DNA of 64,000 nt, taken from positions 206,573,501-206,637,500 of the forward strand of contig CM032228.1 of NCBI GenBank assembly GCA_019009955.1, read 5' to 3'. Shown here one piece after another: positions 22,384-34,418 of the stretch; position 1 is the first letter of the stretch; every line of letters begins with the position of its first letter. Below the pieces are notes generated by a model that saw nothing but the letters and a program-made list of their open reading frames with translations, had not been told where the DNA came from and did not search any database. The translations under genes and the position numbers were made by a program. Source of the stretch: Riptortus pedestris. Taxonomy: Eukaryota > Arthropoda > Insecta > Hemiptera > Alydidae.

Positions 22384-24008
22384 TAAAAAGTAATCCACGT
22401 GATCGTAACAATTAATATATTAAAAAAAATGAACTAGTTACAATTTAATTACAAGCAAATTAAAATTTATGAGCAAGCTTGCCTCCTGTTCGAAATAGCG
22501 TGATTGATCCGGAGAAGGGTCGAATAAGAGATTAATTGACTCCAAGTGTTTTTTAATTCGAAATGAAACTCGCGATCTCGCATATCCATTGGAAGAAATA
22601 AAAATGACAATCTTGTTGAAGATTAAATAGCATGGTCCTTTGAAGACAAGTCCCCTTTTGTTACGAAAATGTTCGAACTCACAAAAGAAGGATATGACGG
22701 GGGAAACGGCGAGATGTTTCATATGATGTACTATCGTGGATAGATTGAAGAATAACTGCCCGGGGAAGGGAGGGGCAGGCCGAGCTCCGTCCTGTTAATC
22801 CTTCCATATCTGTTGTTTATATTTTGCCTAGAGTCGGAGTCACAGTTTAAAAACACCTTATTTCACTTGTTTGCCACGTTATCAAACCGGTAAATTCCCC
22901 TATTGGCTTTGCCTTATATTGAGCATTTTATTTTCTTAAACAATTACAATGTACAACAATGTGCAAGGAGTTAAACAACATTTTTGTTTTTTGAAACTAC
23001 AAAATTAAAATACATCTGTGGCTTCAACAATATTGGTTATAATCATGCACTGAACCACAATTAAATGATATAAATTGGAGCTAACGCTAATATTCGTATC
23101 TCTGGAAACTGCGAAAACTTATCTTGTTCATCTGGTTTTTGTGAATGCAAAATCAAAATTAGGTTGTTGCTAACAAAAGCGGTTAAGAGGGATATAATTT
23201 AGAATAATTGTTTTTTTGAATGTTTGAATAACGTACACTTTATTTAGAGCAATTTACTTCGCCGGTTGTCTCTTCATTTTTTTCCTGAATTAAAACCTTA
23301 TAATTTTCATGTATACTAAACCCACACGACTGCATTGCCTTGCGTATTTGCATGCACACTACCTTCATGGTCAATGGTATCAGATATAAGACTTAAGGAA
23401 ATTTTTTGTGGTAATTATGAAAGGAATTTAATTATAAAATTTACAGTTTTGTGGGCTTGAGTCCTGAGGTAAATAATAAAGCATTTTTTTTATGTTTTTC
23501 ATTGACGAAAGTTGAATTGATCGCATGATACAGTCATATGTATGACGAATGAAAAACGAAAAATGGGAGCCGAAATGATATTTACCTTAGAAATAACTGT
23601 TTACATTATTTGAATTACACTCTTGTACACCTAGACTCTTGAGAAATATCTCGAGGAAAACATTTGTACAATTTACTTCAAAAACTTTAACGCCTATGCG
23701 CAATATTTTTTACTCAGGTGATTATTGTTAGCACATTTCATTAGAAGGAAATAAGCTATTAAGTTTACACTCAAGATAATAAATCAGGGATTTTTGAAAT
23801 ATTTCTTCAACTATCTAACGATTGTAACTAGTAAGTGACAAAATTGATTTCAATTTTGTCCATATATATTCTTGTTACAGCTGTAGTAAACGCAATTTTT
23901 GTTTTGTTATATATAGCTTAATATTTAAACATTACTATTTAAACGAATGGTACTCTTGAAGGGATTTTCAATTTTGATGGTTTTATCCCTTATTGGATAT
24001 AACGAAGG
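22384..24008. other. AT-rich intergenic DNA
   Basis: A 94-codon minus-strand frame (22722-22438) has no recognised domain. A less AT-rich patch at 22755-22800 holds no feature I can name. Nothing else seen. Confidence 0.4.
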
Positions 24009-24160
<152 letters not shown>

Positions 24161-25332
24161 CATATGGAAAACCCAGACCAACTAGTATAGAGGATTTCTA
24201 CAAATCCACATGATCCGTACTAAATGTATTTCCGTCCCTCAAAGTTTTAGCTGCCTCTTCCCCCTTTGTGTACACAATGGCTGCCCTTTACACTACATCC
24301 TCTCATCGTGCCCCCCCCCCCCGCGCTTAATACTCCAATATGTATTAACCCAAGTAATCCTAAAGTAAATACTTCCAGGACTAGGTTACATTTAAGCTAC
24401 GTGAAAGAGGCAAAGTTAACTGGCCGCCAAATTAATATATAGTATGATACAAATATTTTGCTTATTTATGTGTGTATATATATATTTATATATATGTTGC
24501 ATTCCGTCAGTTTTATTATTTTCCTGATATTAATTTCGCATTAATCTTCTGAAGTGGTTCTCCAGCCCACCTAATTTTGAAATTTCCAATGAAGTGGTAC
24601 CTTTTTTTTATTACTGACTCTTATGGAGAATAGAAATGTATGACTACTTCACTGTGATGAAAATTTTAATCCGATGCTTCTTTATGTCGTATAGACAGGG
24701 TTTCTGGGACATATTGCTTTTCTCTCTCTCAAAATATTGCATCAAAATGCCTTTTTTTTAATATTTTATCACCTTCAAATTTTCTTGTGAGATCACTTAG
24801 AAACTTTTACGTTAACAAATTAATTCAGCCAATCTGGCTTAATGCCCCATGCCTTTATGTGCTCAGAGTAATGGGATGAAATTTCTTTCAATAACGACTT
24901 ACTCTTTGTGATATTACCAGCCTCACTTGCTGTGTATGGCCCAATCCCTAAGGGATGGGGTATTTTTCAAGTCAGCTTCTATTTTGGAGAAATTTTGTGC
25001 AAATTCTGCAAAGATTAGCTTCTGATTTACTATCAGCTAGATCAAATAAGATCTTGCCGACTTTACTGCAGCTCCCAACAGCTATCCAAAGGGAGAGGCA
25101 TTTCAACTCAACAATATCCAATTTATTCCCTTTTCCGTCTCTGTATTTTATTCTTTGTTGCTTCCCTCTTAAGCCTCAATAACAGGCCCTTAATCTACAT
25201 AGGGCACCAAAGAAATTTTTCCACAGTCAGAGTCATTGATAAACATGTTTAGGCCTGCTAAAAATGCATCAGTGCAGACGTAAAGGGCTCTGCTAATGTC
25301 AACCCCTACTAGAGATGGGCGAAGGGTAAATA
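24161..25332. other. Intergenic DNA
   Basis: No gene recognised. It contains a 12-base C-run near 24311 and a short TA-rich patch at 24475-24495. A 75-codon frame at 24955-25182 is unremarkable. Confidence 0.4.
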
Positions 25333-25697
25333 TGTACTCATGACGGAATTTTCGAAATTTTCTTCAAATGTCCATCGATCCTATCATGACGAAAATGTGG
25401 TCCGTTCAAAATTAAATATTTCCGTTACTATACGTTGAATCGAAAAAGTGTATCGAATCAATCTTATTGCAAACTAAATTTACTAAAAATATTGTTGTAT
25501 ACATTTTTCTCTATCTATAATATTAACCGAGATATTTGTATTTTATGAGATCGGGGCGGATAACGGATGAGTGAGTTTCCCGCCAAAAGATAGGTCGGCC
25601 GTTTTGTTAACTGATCGGCTCTCGTGAAATTTCTCTATTGTAAAACTTCATATGGGAAATCTGCTTAGTTTACGCAGCCCTGCGTGACGGACTTTTT
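25333..25697 (-). mobile_element. R-HINE repeat copy 2 (internally deleted, 3'-truncated)
   Basis: Read on the minus strand, it begins at AGTCCGTCACGCAGG with AAACTAAGCAGATTTCCC and continues through the AAATATCTCGGTTA segment. It lacks the bases between the GTAACGGA block and the GAACGGACC block, including the (TA)n tract. It ends at TTCCGTCATGAGTAC, without the terminal palindrome and CTAA. Confidence 0.85.
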
Positions 25698-25771
25698 AAA
25701 ATCGTTTGTGCGCTTTGTTGTTGGCAAGGCAACGCTGGAAGCCGACAAAAGAAGTGCCGGAGCCCGAATAA

Positions 25772-25945
25772 GGAGCTCTCGACAGCTTCAAAGACTCGGC
25801 AAGCGATGTACAGTCTCTGGACACGTTGATAAGTCAAACATTAAATCGTTTCAACACAAAAGTTTTAGAATCTATAACTACTAAAATAGTTCGGGAAGCT
25901 AATTTAAAAATACCCGACCCTATTGTAATGAATGGCCTAGCTTGA
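25772..25945 (+). CDS. Possible small coding exon, unknown product
   Basis: A stop-bounded frame of 57 codons without an ATG start, in a patch of higher GC than its surroundings. The translation is amphipathic and well balanced ('SLDTLISQTLNRFNTKV...LKIPDPI'). The GTAATG at 25925-25930 could be a splice donor just after the 'PDPI' codons, giving an exon of about 25772-25924; no convincing acceptor is seen. The style recalls small secreted insect proteins, but I cannot name a family. It may equally be a chance frame. Confidence 0.22.
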   Translation, partial: GALDSFKDSASDVQSLDTLISQTLNRFNTKVLESITTKIVREANLKIPDPIVMNGLA

Positions 25946-25971
25946 CAAACTCTAGTACGAGGAAGGTTGAG

Positions 25972-26028
25972 AATTAAAACTCAATCACTTTAGACATTGA
26001 TGGGGTCTAAAGTGATTGAGTTTTAATT
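25972..26028. repeat. Perfect 24-bp inverted repeat with 9-base loop
   Basis: AATTAAAACTCAATCACTTT... (25972-25995) is the exact reverse complement of 26005-26028; the loop is ATTGATGGG. No coding capacity. It resembles the 9318-9395 hairpin in design but shares no sequence with it. Confidence 0.93.
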
Positions 26029-27190
26029 TTATACCTAGAAAGGCATTTAGACTGAGAACTAGGAATAGTTTGCCGCAGTCTGATATTTCCTGTGAATGAT
26101 AACAAAGAGTCCTTGATGCCCTAACAGGCAAAATATCTGATATTTGTAATCTGATGTTCAGTAGTTGTGTTTTTCTGGAATAATAGTGGGTGGGATATTT
26201 GTTGTAATGAGGAAGGTCAGTATTATGAAGTAGCTCACCAACTACTTCGGTATCAAGATATTATTTCTGTTCACAGTTCATTTTAAGGTGGTGTCGTTTG
26301 AGTCAGGAACTCTAGGGGTGGATGATAAAATCAAAATGGATACGCACACGATAAGGTATTGTTTTTCAATTGTTCTGAGTATACACCACGAGAAGGAACA
26401 TCGGCTTTGGTTCGTGAAACCATTTATACAGCTTCGTATTGGTCATTATAAGTACACCCCTGTTGGCTGCATAGGTTTGTAATTGATGAGGGGATATTTT
26501 CAGCCAAGACAGAACAGGGGCATGTCGAGCATGTATTTTTGAATTAACCAATAGAAGGAGTTTCAAAAGCAGATGCGCTGCTCAGAGCCCAAACATGGAA
26601 TTGAATGAGTTTCATGTGTGGTAATTTCTTGGATCTTAGAGAAGTAAACAAACAAGGAAATGAGACAATTACGTGATCCAAGGTGGACTAGTGATTGTTA
26701 AATGACCTTATGGAAATACGCCAGCTTACGTAGCCCTTTCATGAATGACTTTTTCAATACTTCTTGAACCTAACTCTGTCTATTCTCTGGATGATATTAA
26801 GACGATGGAACATATAGAAACATCGTAAAGTGGTTGAAATGGAGAGAATAAAACCTGTTCCCCTCTTTAAAATTGTCACACCGAACATACTTTCCTTATT
26901 AGAAAAGCTACCATATCAAAAATTCAAACTGAAATAGCAATGAAAAAGTTTTTCTATTTAAAGACAAGAAAACTTTATTAAATAACTTCCAGATGACTGC
27001 ATCAAATAAGTGAACTTTAATTATTCATCTAAGAAAACCCGAGAAGTACTCTAAGGTTATTAAGTTCTTTTTTGTTTTACGTTTCTATGAATAATTCATT
27101 CATAAAACTGAAGATGCATATTATTGCAATTATGTTTAATAGCCTACTGTGATTCCACAGCAGTGTTTGTTGGAAGTGAAGAATATTTAC
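26029..27190. other. Intergenic DNA
   Basis: Nothing recognised. Opposed short frames at 26288-26482 (+) and 26566-26366 (-) overlap each other and have no domain. Confidence 0.4.
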
Positions 27191-27520
27191 TTGGAGAGAG
27201 AAAAAGACGTCCAATTCTTCACAATTTTTTTTTTTTTTTTGTCTATACCTCAATAGATCTCTCACTCTCAGTAATTTATTTTAGGATTTGACTTAAGTAC
27301 ATTTAATATGTTCATTGTTAGATATTTATTTTGTGTTTTTATTTATTGATGTTAATATGATTAATCACCCTGTTGCAATGTATAAAGATTTTATTGATGT
27401 TATTGTTTTTGACGTGTAGCTCTGAAGATAAAGACAATAGTCTTTGAAAGCGCTTAGCGATGAAATAAAAATTTGTGAAAAAAAAGTTGTGAAGAATTGG
27501 ACGTCTTTTTCTCTCTCCAA
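27191..27520 (+). mobile_element. Penelope-like element end between 34-bp perfect inverted repeats
   Basis: Bases 27191-27224 (TTGGAGAGAGAAAAAGACG...) are the exact reverse complement of 27487-27520. Between them is a T-run (27225-27240) and, at 27422-27449, a hammerhead-like core: CTGAAGA (one change from CTGATGA), a perfect 6-bp stem AAAGAC/GTCTTT, then GAAA. GAAATAAAAATTTGTG follows. The arrangement matches the terminal repeats of Penelope-like elements, where hammerhead motifs are known and ends are often partly inverted. No coding part is present. Confidence 0.6.
27422..27449 (+). ncRNA. Hammerhead ribozyme-like motif, mutated core
   Basis: CTGAAGA replaces the invariant CTGATGA. Stem II is perfect (AAAGAC/GTCTTT, 4-base loop) and GAAA follows. 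The core change would be expected to abolish cleavage. The third stem is not clear from the sequence. Confidence 0.5.
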
Positions 27521-27682
27521 ACTACTGACATTGTTTCGCATTATTACTGTCTTATTTTAATTTTTAGTGGTGGTAGTAAATAGGTACTGTTTCTTGTCAT
27601 ATTTCTACGTATGGATTAGTTAATAAAGAAAGTGTATCGTTTTGTATTAATAAATTTTGTCTTCTACATTAGGAGAGTGAAG

Positions 27683-27748
27683 TTTTTCAAAAATCGAATC
27701 TTGAGTACAAACCTCAATAGGTGATATCACTTAAGGTAAATCTGCTAA
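27683..27748 (+). mobile_element. R-HINE 3' end fragment (copy 3)
   Basis: The last ~65 bases of the family only: TTTTTCAAAAATCG..., GAGTACAAACCTCAATAG, a degraded form of the terminal palindrome, then AAATCTGCTAA. Confidence 0.8.
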
Positions 27749-28555
27749 AACTAATAGTTGTAAGGGATGTAACAACTAGCATACATGTGAAGTAACTTAA
27801 TTTCGAATTCTCAAGCTTTTTAGTTTAATTCAAGTACAATACATTGAATACATTGTATTGAAAATTGAATCAGTTAATGCACCATCCGCTTAAAACCATT
27901 TTTCGTCCCGAAGAAATACAAACGAAAAGTCAAAAAGTAATATCAGTTGTAAAAATACGAGAGTATGTGATACGCTTTACAGCAAAATACCAGTTGCCGA
28001 ACATACTGTACATAAATTATTCATGACGAAATAATTATCGATAGATTAGCGGGAGAACAGGAGCTATTAAGCCAGAGGTAATCTAGTTGAGGTAGCTAAT
28101 ATTACCAAACACTATCCATGCATAATGTAACCTCTCCTGTCCACGATGCATAGATTTCAAACGCACCAATATCAAGTTCACACTTGTACTCAAATTCACA
28201 ATATCAGTAGATTTTTCTGGCCACGCTTAGATATAAGAAAATAGACTCATATTTATTTTTAAAGAATTAAAACTATCATCGGAAATAAAAGAAACATAAA
28301 AAGTCAATGGCTGTAGAAAATATATAAAAAAAGAAACAAAAATGAGTTTAGTGAAAAAAAGGAAGAAAAGAAATTAAATACTAGTTTGGAAGTTTTATCA
28401 ATGTATATGTAGATGCTTCTTGAACCTTTTTCGGTCTTGGTTTCGGATTATAGTTACTAATCGTTGTAGAAATCATAGTTATACTGAAAATGCTGATATT
28501 ACACGAATGCCGATAATTCCCCAACTTCACTTGAACGCAAGATTATCGTCACTTG

Positions 28556-28589
<34 letters not shown>

Positions 28590-30470
28590 ATATTTATGTT
28601 CAATGAGACAATTTTAGCAAATGGAAGGAAATTGACTTTATAATGCTTTATTTCTTTAAAACTTTTTGTATATTGGTATTTTTATATTTCTTCAGCTTAT
28701 AGTAGATGCTACATATTATGTTACAACCCATACCCTGTATAAAGATCATATTAATTCCCCTAAGATTCAGAAAATTCCACAGCAGTCTACCCAGTCAATC
28801 TAATCCAGATGTCCTAGCACATTCCAGTACCACTCATCCATATTCCCTTCCACGACGACTCAAGAGACAATGTCCCAGAGATCTCCTATAAGTGTAAAGT
28901 GAAGTGATAGCAGTGGCTATTTTCTTACCAAGTGCCATTCCTCCTTAGCTCTTGACTTCCTTGCCAGGAAGGAAGAGGCTGCTCCTCTCATTCTGGTGAA
29001 TAGGTGTGGCTTCTGTCAAGAGTGATGGAGGACGATTTTTTCGTACATTAACATTACCATTTAAATGCAGACTGTAATATTCTTAATAAAATAAAATAAC
29101 AGATAATAATTCAGTTTATGTTGCATTTTTTGAATATTTTTTTTTCTTTTCTTTAAATATTCAATATTGAATTAATTTCTATATTAATAATATAAACAGT
29201 TATAAGGTTTTCTATAAACTTGCTTTATTTCAAATGTAATGTAACATGTGTGGAATAAATTTTCACAATATTACTAGGTTGTGAAAATTGTATGTCGTTA
29301 AATACTCTCAACAGCTTCCCTCAATTAATGCATTTAAGTAAACGGCTAAAATTTAAAATCTATCATGGATTTCTGTAGGCATATTTGGCTGTTTAACCGT
29401 ATATTAATTTAGAAGTAAATAAAGTGACTTTAGCTTTAGAATTTTGACACATAGGGCATCAACATCAATATTGTTAGAGGGTATCCTATAAATAGTATTG
29501 ACAACATCATTTGGTAAAAGTGGTATTTTAAAGCAATATTAGTTATTGATAAATGGGGTTTTTAGAGTTGATAGTTTAACTTCTCAGAGTTGAATGTGCT
29601 TCACCTCTTAGCGAGCACATGGTTGGATGGTGGGTTTCGTTTAAAAATTACAGTAATAACCAAAATAGCTTCGTTCAAATGCCACAGAAAACGACTTATA
29701 AAAGATCACATTATGTTGTGTTTGGCACACCTTCCCCTAGATTCCGTATCTTTCGAAATGGAACTCCAATATATTGCTTAACCACATCAAACGACCCAAG
29801 GCTGCAAGTAGGTGTTACACTCAGCTTACCTAGTACATCCAACTCTTCATTACTTGCTGTGAGCCTAGAAATATGAACATTTTGACTTACGAGCTAATGA
29901 TCAGTTTTTCTAGCTGGCTAGACTCCAGGAAATTAAAAAAAAACAAAGGTCTGGGTAGAGATTGAGTAGAATATACAAGTACTTTTAAAATCTACACAAA
30001 TCATTATTATTTGTAATATTGGAAGAAAAATTACTTGTCCTTACATCCTATACGATTATAGATTATATTTCGAGACAATCACTATAGGTCATTTTAAACA
30101 ACACTATAGCTATTATTGACTGAACTATCTCAAGCATCGACAATATTAATTGTCGATATTAAGAATTTAATATTAATATTAAATACAAGAATTTAATATT
30201 AATTCTTAAATTAAGAACACAATTTTTATGTGGTAATCAAGCTTTAGAAAATATAGATGTAAAGAAGTTGAATTATATAGACCCAGAATTAGCCATACAG
30301 AATTAATGTAAGCATACTGGATGAATATATTAAACGTACCAACATGTACAACTTTCAATGCTCAGCTGACATTTAAACTGTACTTAATGCCTGAAGACTA
30401 CCATAATACATACGTATTCTATAACTAAACTATTGAAAGATGCGACCAATACTTCACACTTATAAACACG
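27749..30470. other. AT-rich intergenic DNA
   Basis: Contains a (GT)n microsatellite at 28559-28588. Bases 28700-29030 are less AT-biased and hold a Pro/Ser/Arg-rich 61-codon plus-strand frame with no recognised family. At 30138-30215 there are nested AT palindromes, including TCGACAATATTAATTGTCGA. No gene is supported. Confidence 0.4.
28559..28588. repeat. (GT)n microsatellite
   Basis: Fourteen or so GT units. Confidence 0.95.
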
Positions 30471-30544
30471 CACCTGAAACACATAATATAATTAACGGAA
30501 GGATCAAAAAGGTCAAACACCTCCACTCTTAAAACTTCTTTATT

Positions 30545-30605
30545 ACAGGCAAAGTACTTTCGGGGCGAACCGTCCCATCATCAGTGCTCTGTGACACAAC
30601 ATTAT
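30545..30605 (-). ncRNA. Hammerhead ribozyme-like motif of a Penelope-like element
   Basis: On the minus strand: GAGCACTGATGATGG, a stem II with GGG/CCC and CG/CG pairs around a short loop and one A/C mismatch, then CGAAAGTAC. CTGATGA and GAAA are both intact. It lies downstream of the GIY-YIG relic at 30808-31173 on the same strand, which is where the terminal repeat of a Penelope-like element would carry it. AATAAAG follows about 20 bases later. Confidence 0.65.
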
Positions 30606-30807
30606 ACTTTCAAAAACATGTAATATATATGAATAAATAAATAAATAAATGTAAAAGTCAACAAAGGTAGTCGAATATTAAAAACATTTAAAAAACAAAC
30701 AAAAAAGATATAAAACGCAATGCAACACTTATGACTAAAACATTACAAATAAATAAATATTAAAAGCAATAAATAACAAAATAACAAGGAGATGGAGAGG
30801 AACTGAC

Positions 30808-31173
30808 CTAGAGTTGGTCCCTATTGAGCCGACATCTCCGGCGAGACTGGGAGCCTACACGGGCCAGGGCAGATACTGCAGAGGACGGAACATGCCCGAG
30901 CACGCCACCCTCCCCCCCAATATTAATATTCTTATCCTCCAGCATGTCCATCCTGATCCATAACTGCTCTACTATATCCATTTTCTTCCCTTTGCCAAGG
31001 TGGTCGAGCACCTCGAACTCAACGGCATTTGCTTCATGGCTTTCGTTTAAAATATGTTTACGTACCTCCGATGTCTTGGTGGAAAGGTGCTCTTTTAATC
31101 TGCTCCTTAGCTTCCTTCCACTTTGCCCCACATATGAGCCCCACATAATATAATAACACATAATATAAAACAC
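30808..31173 (-). pseudogene. GIY-YIG endonuclease end of a Penelope-like retroelement
   Basis: The minus-strand frame (up to 121 codons) carries the C-terminal GIY-YIG nuclease of Penelope-like elements: 'GSYVGQS' (residues 12-18) for the GIY...YIG core, the Arg/His helix 'SRLKEHL' (24-30), and the conserved Glu in 'IVEQLWI' (Glu69). In this family the nuclease nicks the target for reverse transcription. The reverse transcriptase that should precede it is absent. Homology stops near 31150, before a different repeat begins at 31194, so the element is 5'-truncated. The first residues after the apparent ATG are probably not original. Confidence 0.85.
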
Positions 31174-31193
31174 AAAATAATCTCGTGAGAAAT

Positions 31194-31600
31194 AAGCAAA
31201 ATAATGTTAGTCTGGTGTACCTATTCATGGAGTAAATATAAATATCATAAAAATCAGAATGTAGTTTTGCTACATTAAGGCAATGACTTGTAACATGCTT
31301 CCGAGTTAATTAGTTCCCTTGTCATGGACCTGAGAAGACGGAAATTTTCAATGGACTCTTTTCAGAAAATAAGGAGTGAGTTCAAGACTGTATACTAAAG
31401 AAATAGCTTACAGTGGAGTACAGTTAATGCTCTTCACCTGAAGAAAACATATTTGAGCCATAAATTAATTAATACTTTTGGTCATTTGAATATCAGAATA
31501 ATATGGGTAAGATGATTTAATTTTTTTTTCAAAAACTTACCAAAGATTAGAAACTACCTCGTAAATGATTTACACATTATAAATGATTTTCTCATTTAAG
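31194..31600 (+). repeat. Dispersed ~400-bp duplication, copy A
   Basis: From GCAAAATAATGTTAG through CTTCCGAGTTAATTAGTTCCC and GAATATCAGAATAATATGGGT, this segment aligns along its length with 37333-37740 in the same orientation, with scattered substitutions and small indels. No coding frame or terminal repeats are seen. Both copies begin next to truncated retroelements. Confidence 0.88.
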
Positions 31601-32459
31601 TAGGTTTCCAGAGAAAAAATGAGCATACTATTGTGCAAAAAAGTTCATTTCTCAGCTTGGAAAAGGGATTGGAATCATGTCAAAAGTGTTAGTAGAGAAA
31701 TCATTAATAATCCAGCTTTATAATTTATCGAGTCACGTATTTGTAGTAGTAAAATGAAGGTGCTACGAATATATTTGAATGTATATTCACATATCTAGCT
31801 GACTTCTCTCTCAGTGTGATTTTGAGAGTTAAACAACAATTTTGAAGTGATCTCCGTCCCCTACCTCTCTCTCTCGCTTTCTACTTATAACCGGTCACTT
31901 TAATTAAACTCCAGTCTCCCCAGTTTTATCTCCAGCTCCTGGAATTTCCTGGGATTTATGAACGAATTCCTAATATTACCTTCCCTTGTATTAACAACAC
32001 CATAATTTCGACTATATCACTGTCTGCTTATTCAGAAAAGCTTCTCGTTATTAATGCAAAAAATATAAATATAACTTGAGCTCCCTTTGAGTTCGACTAA
32101 TTCCTTTTTTAATTGGAGAATATTCTGGTATTGTTTCAATGAAGTATAAAATCTCAGATTGGTTAATATACCTAATTAATTCCCGAAGTATAATGCTATA
32201 AACGTTGTATATCAAGTTCTAAACTTTTTCTCTTTTTGACTACCGTTGAATATTTAAATTTTAACTTTTTATTTATAAATTCAGTCTCTTGTCCATTTAT
32301 GTATATAAAATTGCATGTATAATGTTAAATTGTATTTATTTTTATAAAATTAAACAATGATTTTTTAAAAACTATATTCATTACATAATTTTGTTCTATG
32401 GAAATAATGGGGTTATTTTTTAATATGTATAATGTAATGCTGGCCATTTTTAATCGTAA
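31601..32459. other. AT-rich intergenic DNA
   Basis: No gene or repeat family recognised; a short CT tract lies near 31867. Confidence 0.45.
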
Positions 32460-32800
32460 TGAAAAATGAAATATAAAAGTTTTCGTTTCATGATGAAAAA
32501 AGGTAATCTTGATATAAAAAATAATTAAAAGAAAGACAGTAATGAAGTTATTCATTGAAATAGTCATGCTTTATGAGCAGAAATGCGCACTGGCTTATTT
32601 ACAAATTATGCTGGGTTACATACGGAAATATGTCACAAATTTATTCATCACGATTCTGGTCACTAACATGCTAACATATATTTCAATCTACACAAACCAT
32701 AAGCAAGGATGAAGAGAACAAGGTATCTTTAGCCAAAACATATTAAATGCATCAAAATTATAGCAAACACCATTGCAAGCAGATAAAGACACTTTAATCA
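32460..32800 (+). repeat. Tandem duplication, unit 1
   Basis: Matches 33180-33527 at a spacing of about 725 bases. Shared anchors include AAATATAAAAGTTTNCGTTTCA, CTTTATGAGCA.GAATGCGCACT, GGTTACATANGGAAATATGT and AGAGAACAAGGTATCTTTAGCC. Divergence is moderate. No function apparent. Confidence 0.85.
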
Positions 32801-33179
32801 GAAACAAATTTAACCCTCAGATTTGGAATATTAACAGTTGAAATAGGAATTAGTTATATTATTTATTTGTGGAAAATATCACAAAACACAGAGTGTAAAT
32901 CTAAAATACCTCTGTTATTTTTGTATTTCCAATTCGGATCACCTTCCAAAAACGTCAAGTGTTCTAGCAATGCCCAGAAGTAAGTGTACTAACCTATATT
33001 CTAATGTATCATCTACAAGACGTCTTTCAAACGCCACTGGCCAATATTTTTATGGGAAGGCAATTAATATCATGTCACGGCTTAATGTTGGTTATTCTTG
33101 ACACGAGTAAACACTGTATTATATTGGTTTTAAGAACAGCATACGCATTTAGAAATTTTTTTTATACACAAATCTATAA

Positions 33180-33527
33180 AAAATTAAATATAAAAGTTTC
33201 TGTTTCAATGATAAAAGAGGAAATTAAAAAAAGACAAATGTGTAAAAATCCTATATATTTAGAGTAATGGAATTGTCATTAAAATCGTTATGCCTTATGA
33301 GCAAGAATGCGCACTCATGGCTCATTTACAAATTGTGCAGGGTTACATATGGAAATATGTTACAAATATATTAGTTAAGAACCTTGTCGTTAACATGTTA
33401 ACATATATTTCTAACAACACAAGGTCATAACATACGATAAAGAGAACAAGGTATCTTTAGCCAAAACATATTAAATACATCAAAATTATAGCAAAAACCA
33501 TAATAGCAAGCAGATAAAAATAGGCTA
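33180..33527 (+). repeat. Tandem duplication, unit 2
   Basis: Second copy of the 32460-32800 segment. The AGAGAACAAGGTATCTTTAGCC...CATCAAAATTATAGCAAA portion is nearly identical between units, while the middle has diverged more, so conservation along the unit is uneven. Confidence 0.85.
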
Positions 33528-34418
33528 ATAGATATTTCTATTAACATGTAAACATTAATTATTTTTTTCGCTGTCACAAATCTATTCATTATGACTGAAA
33601 ATATTGTTGTTGACTTGAAACGAGGTCTTCTACTAAGCCAGTATTGCTGGCTGTTTCGGGTATGTTAATTTCTTCTCTCCAAACCAACCTCCCAATGAAG
33701 TTAGCAGAATGAGTCGAGTTTTTAAAATGATTCAGACCGCCACTGATTCATGAGTACGTTTGCGCACAGTTCTTTGCAGATTTATTTTTTTTACTGTTAA
33801 TCCAATATCAGTCTGCTGAATACAACAGGTAGGTATAAATCTGTTTGGAGGCAAAGGGTTTAGGAGGAAGCTGCCTTTCTGGAAGAGCTTTCGCTAATCC
33901 TATAATCCTGTGAAGCACTGAAGCCCGCGGTAGCTGAGTAATATGATCAATTATCTCGGAGGGAACCAGAAGGCTCCAACATGGAGGAAATACCGGCTCT
34001 GTCACCAGATACTCCTATACATCCTAATACACTTCACACTACTTGCCAAGTAAGAATTTATTTTGAAATATATACTGATTATATCACATGATCTGTAGTA
34101 TTAATTAGTGTTGTATTGTAACATTCTGTATAATTGCCTAGGAGAGCTAGCTACAGATAATCCAATGACTCGACAGTCTTGGTGCCTTCCTGAATGATGG
34201 TTTATCCTGGAATTGATGACTTTCTCCTACACATTCTGAAATAGATAGTTTAAGGATGAATTAATTATGAGTTCTATGTGGCGACAGGACTGTTATACAA
34301 CCTTCATCGCAATTTTGGTTTTATATAAAGAGCATCCATTATTTTGTGGCAATATGGCTTGTAAATGTAAAATTAGCACATTTCATTTAGGAACCAGCTG
34401 TTTTTAATTCCCATTTTC
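33528..34418. other. Intergenic DNA
   Basis: Nothing recognised. A short minus-strand frame (34005-33808) has no known domain. Confidence 0.4.

Noticed and set aside
30824..31153. 109-codon plus-strand frame
   Set aside because: Antisense shadow of the GIY-YIG relic on the minus strand.
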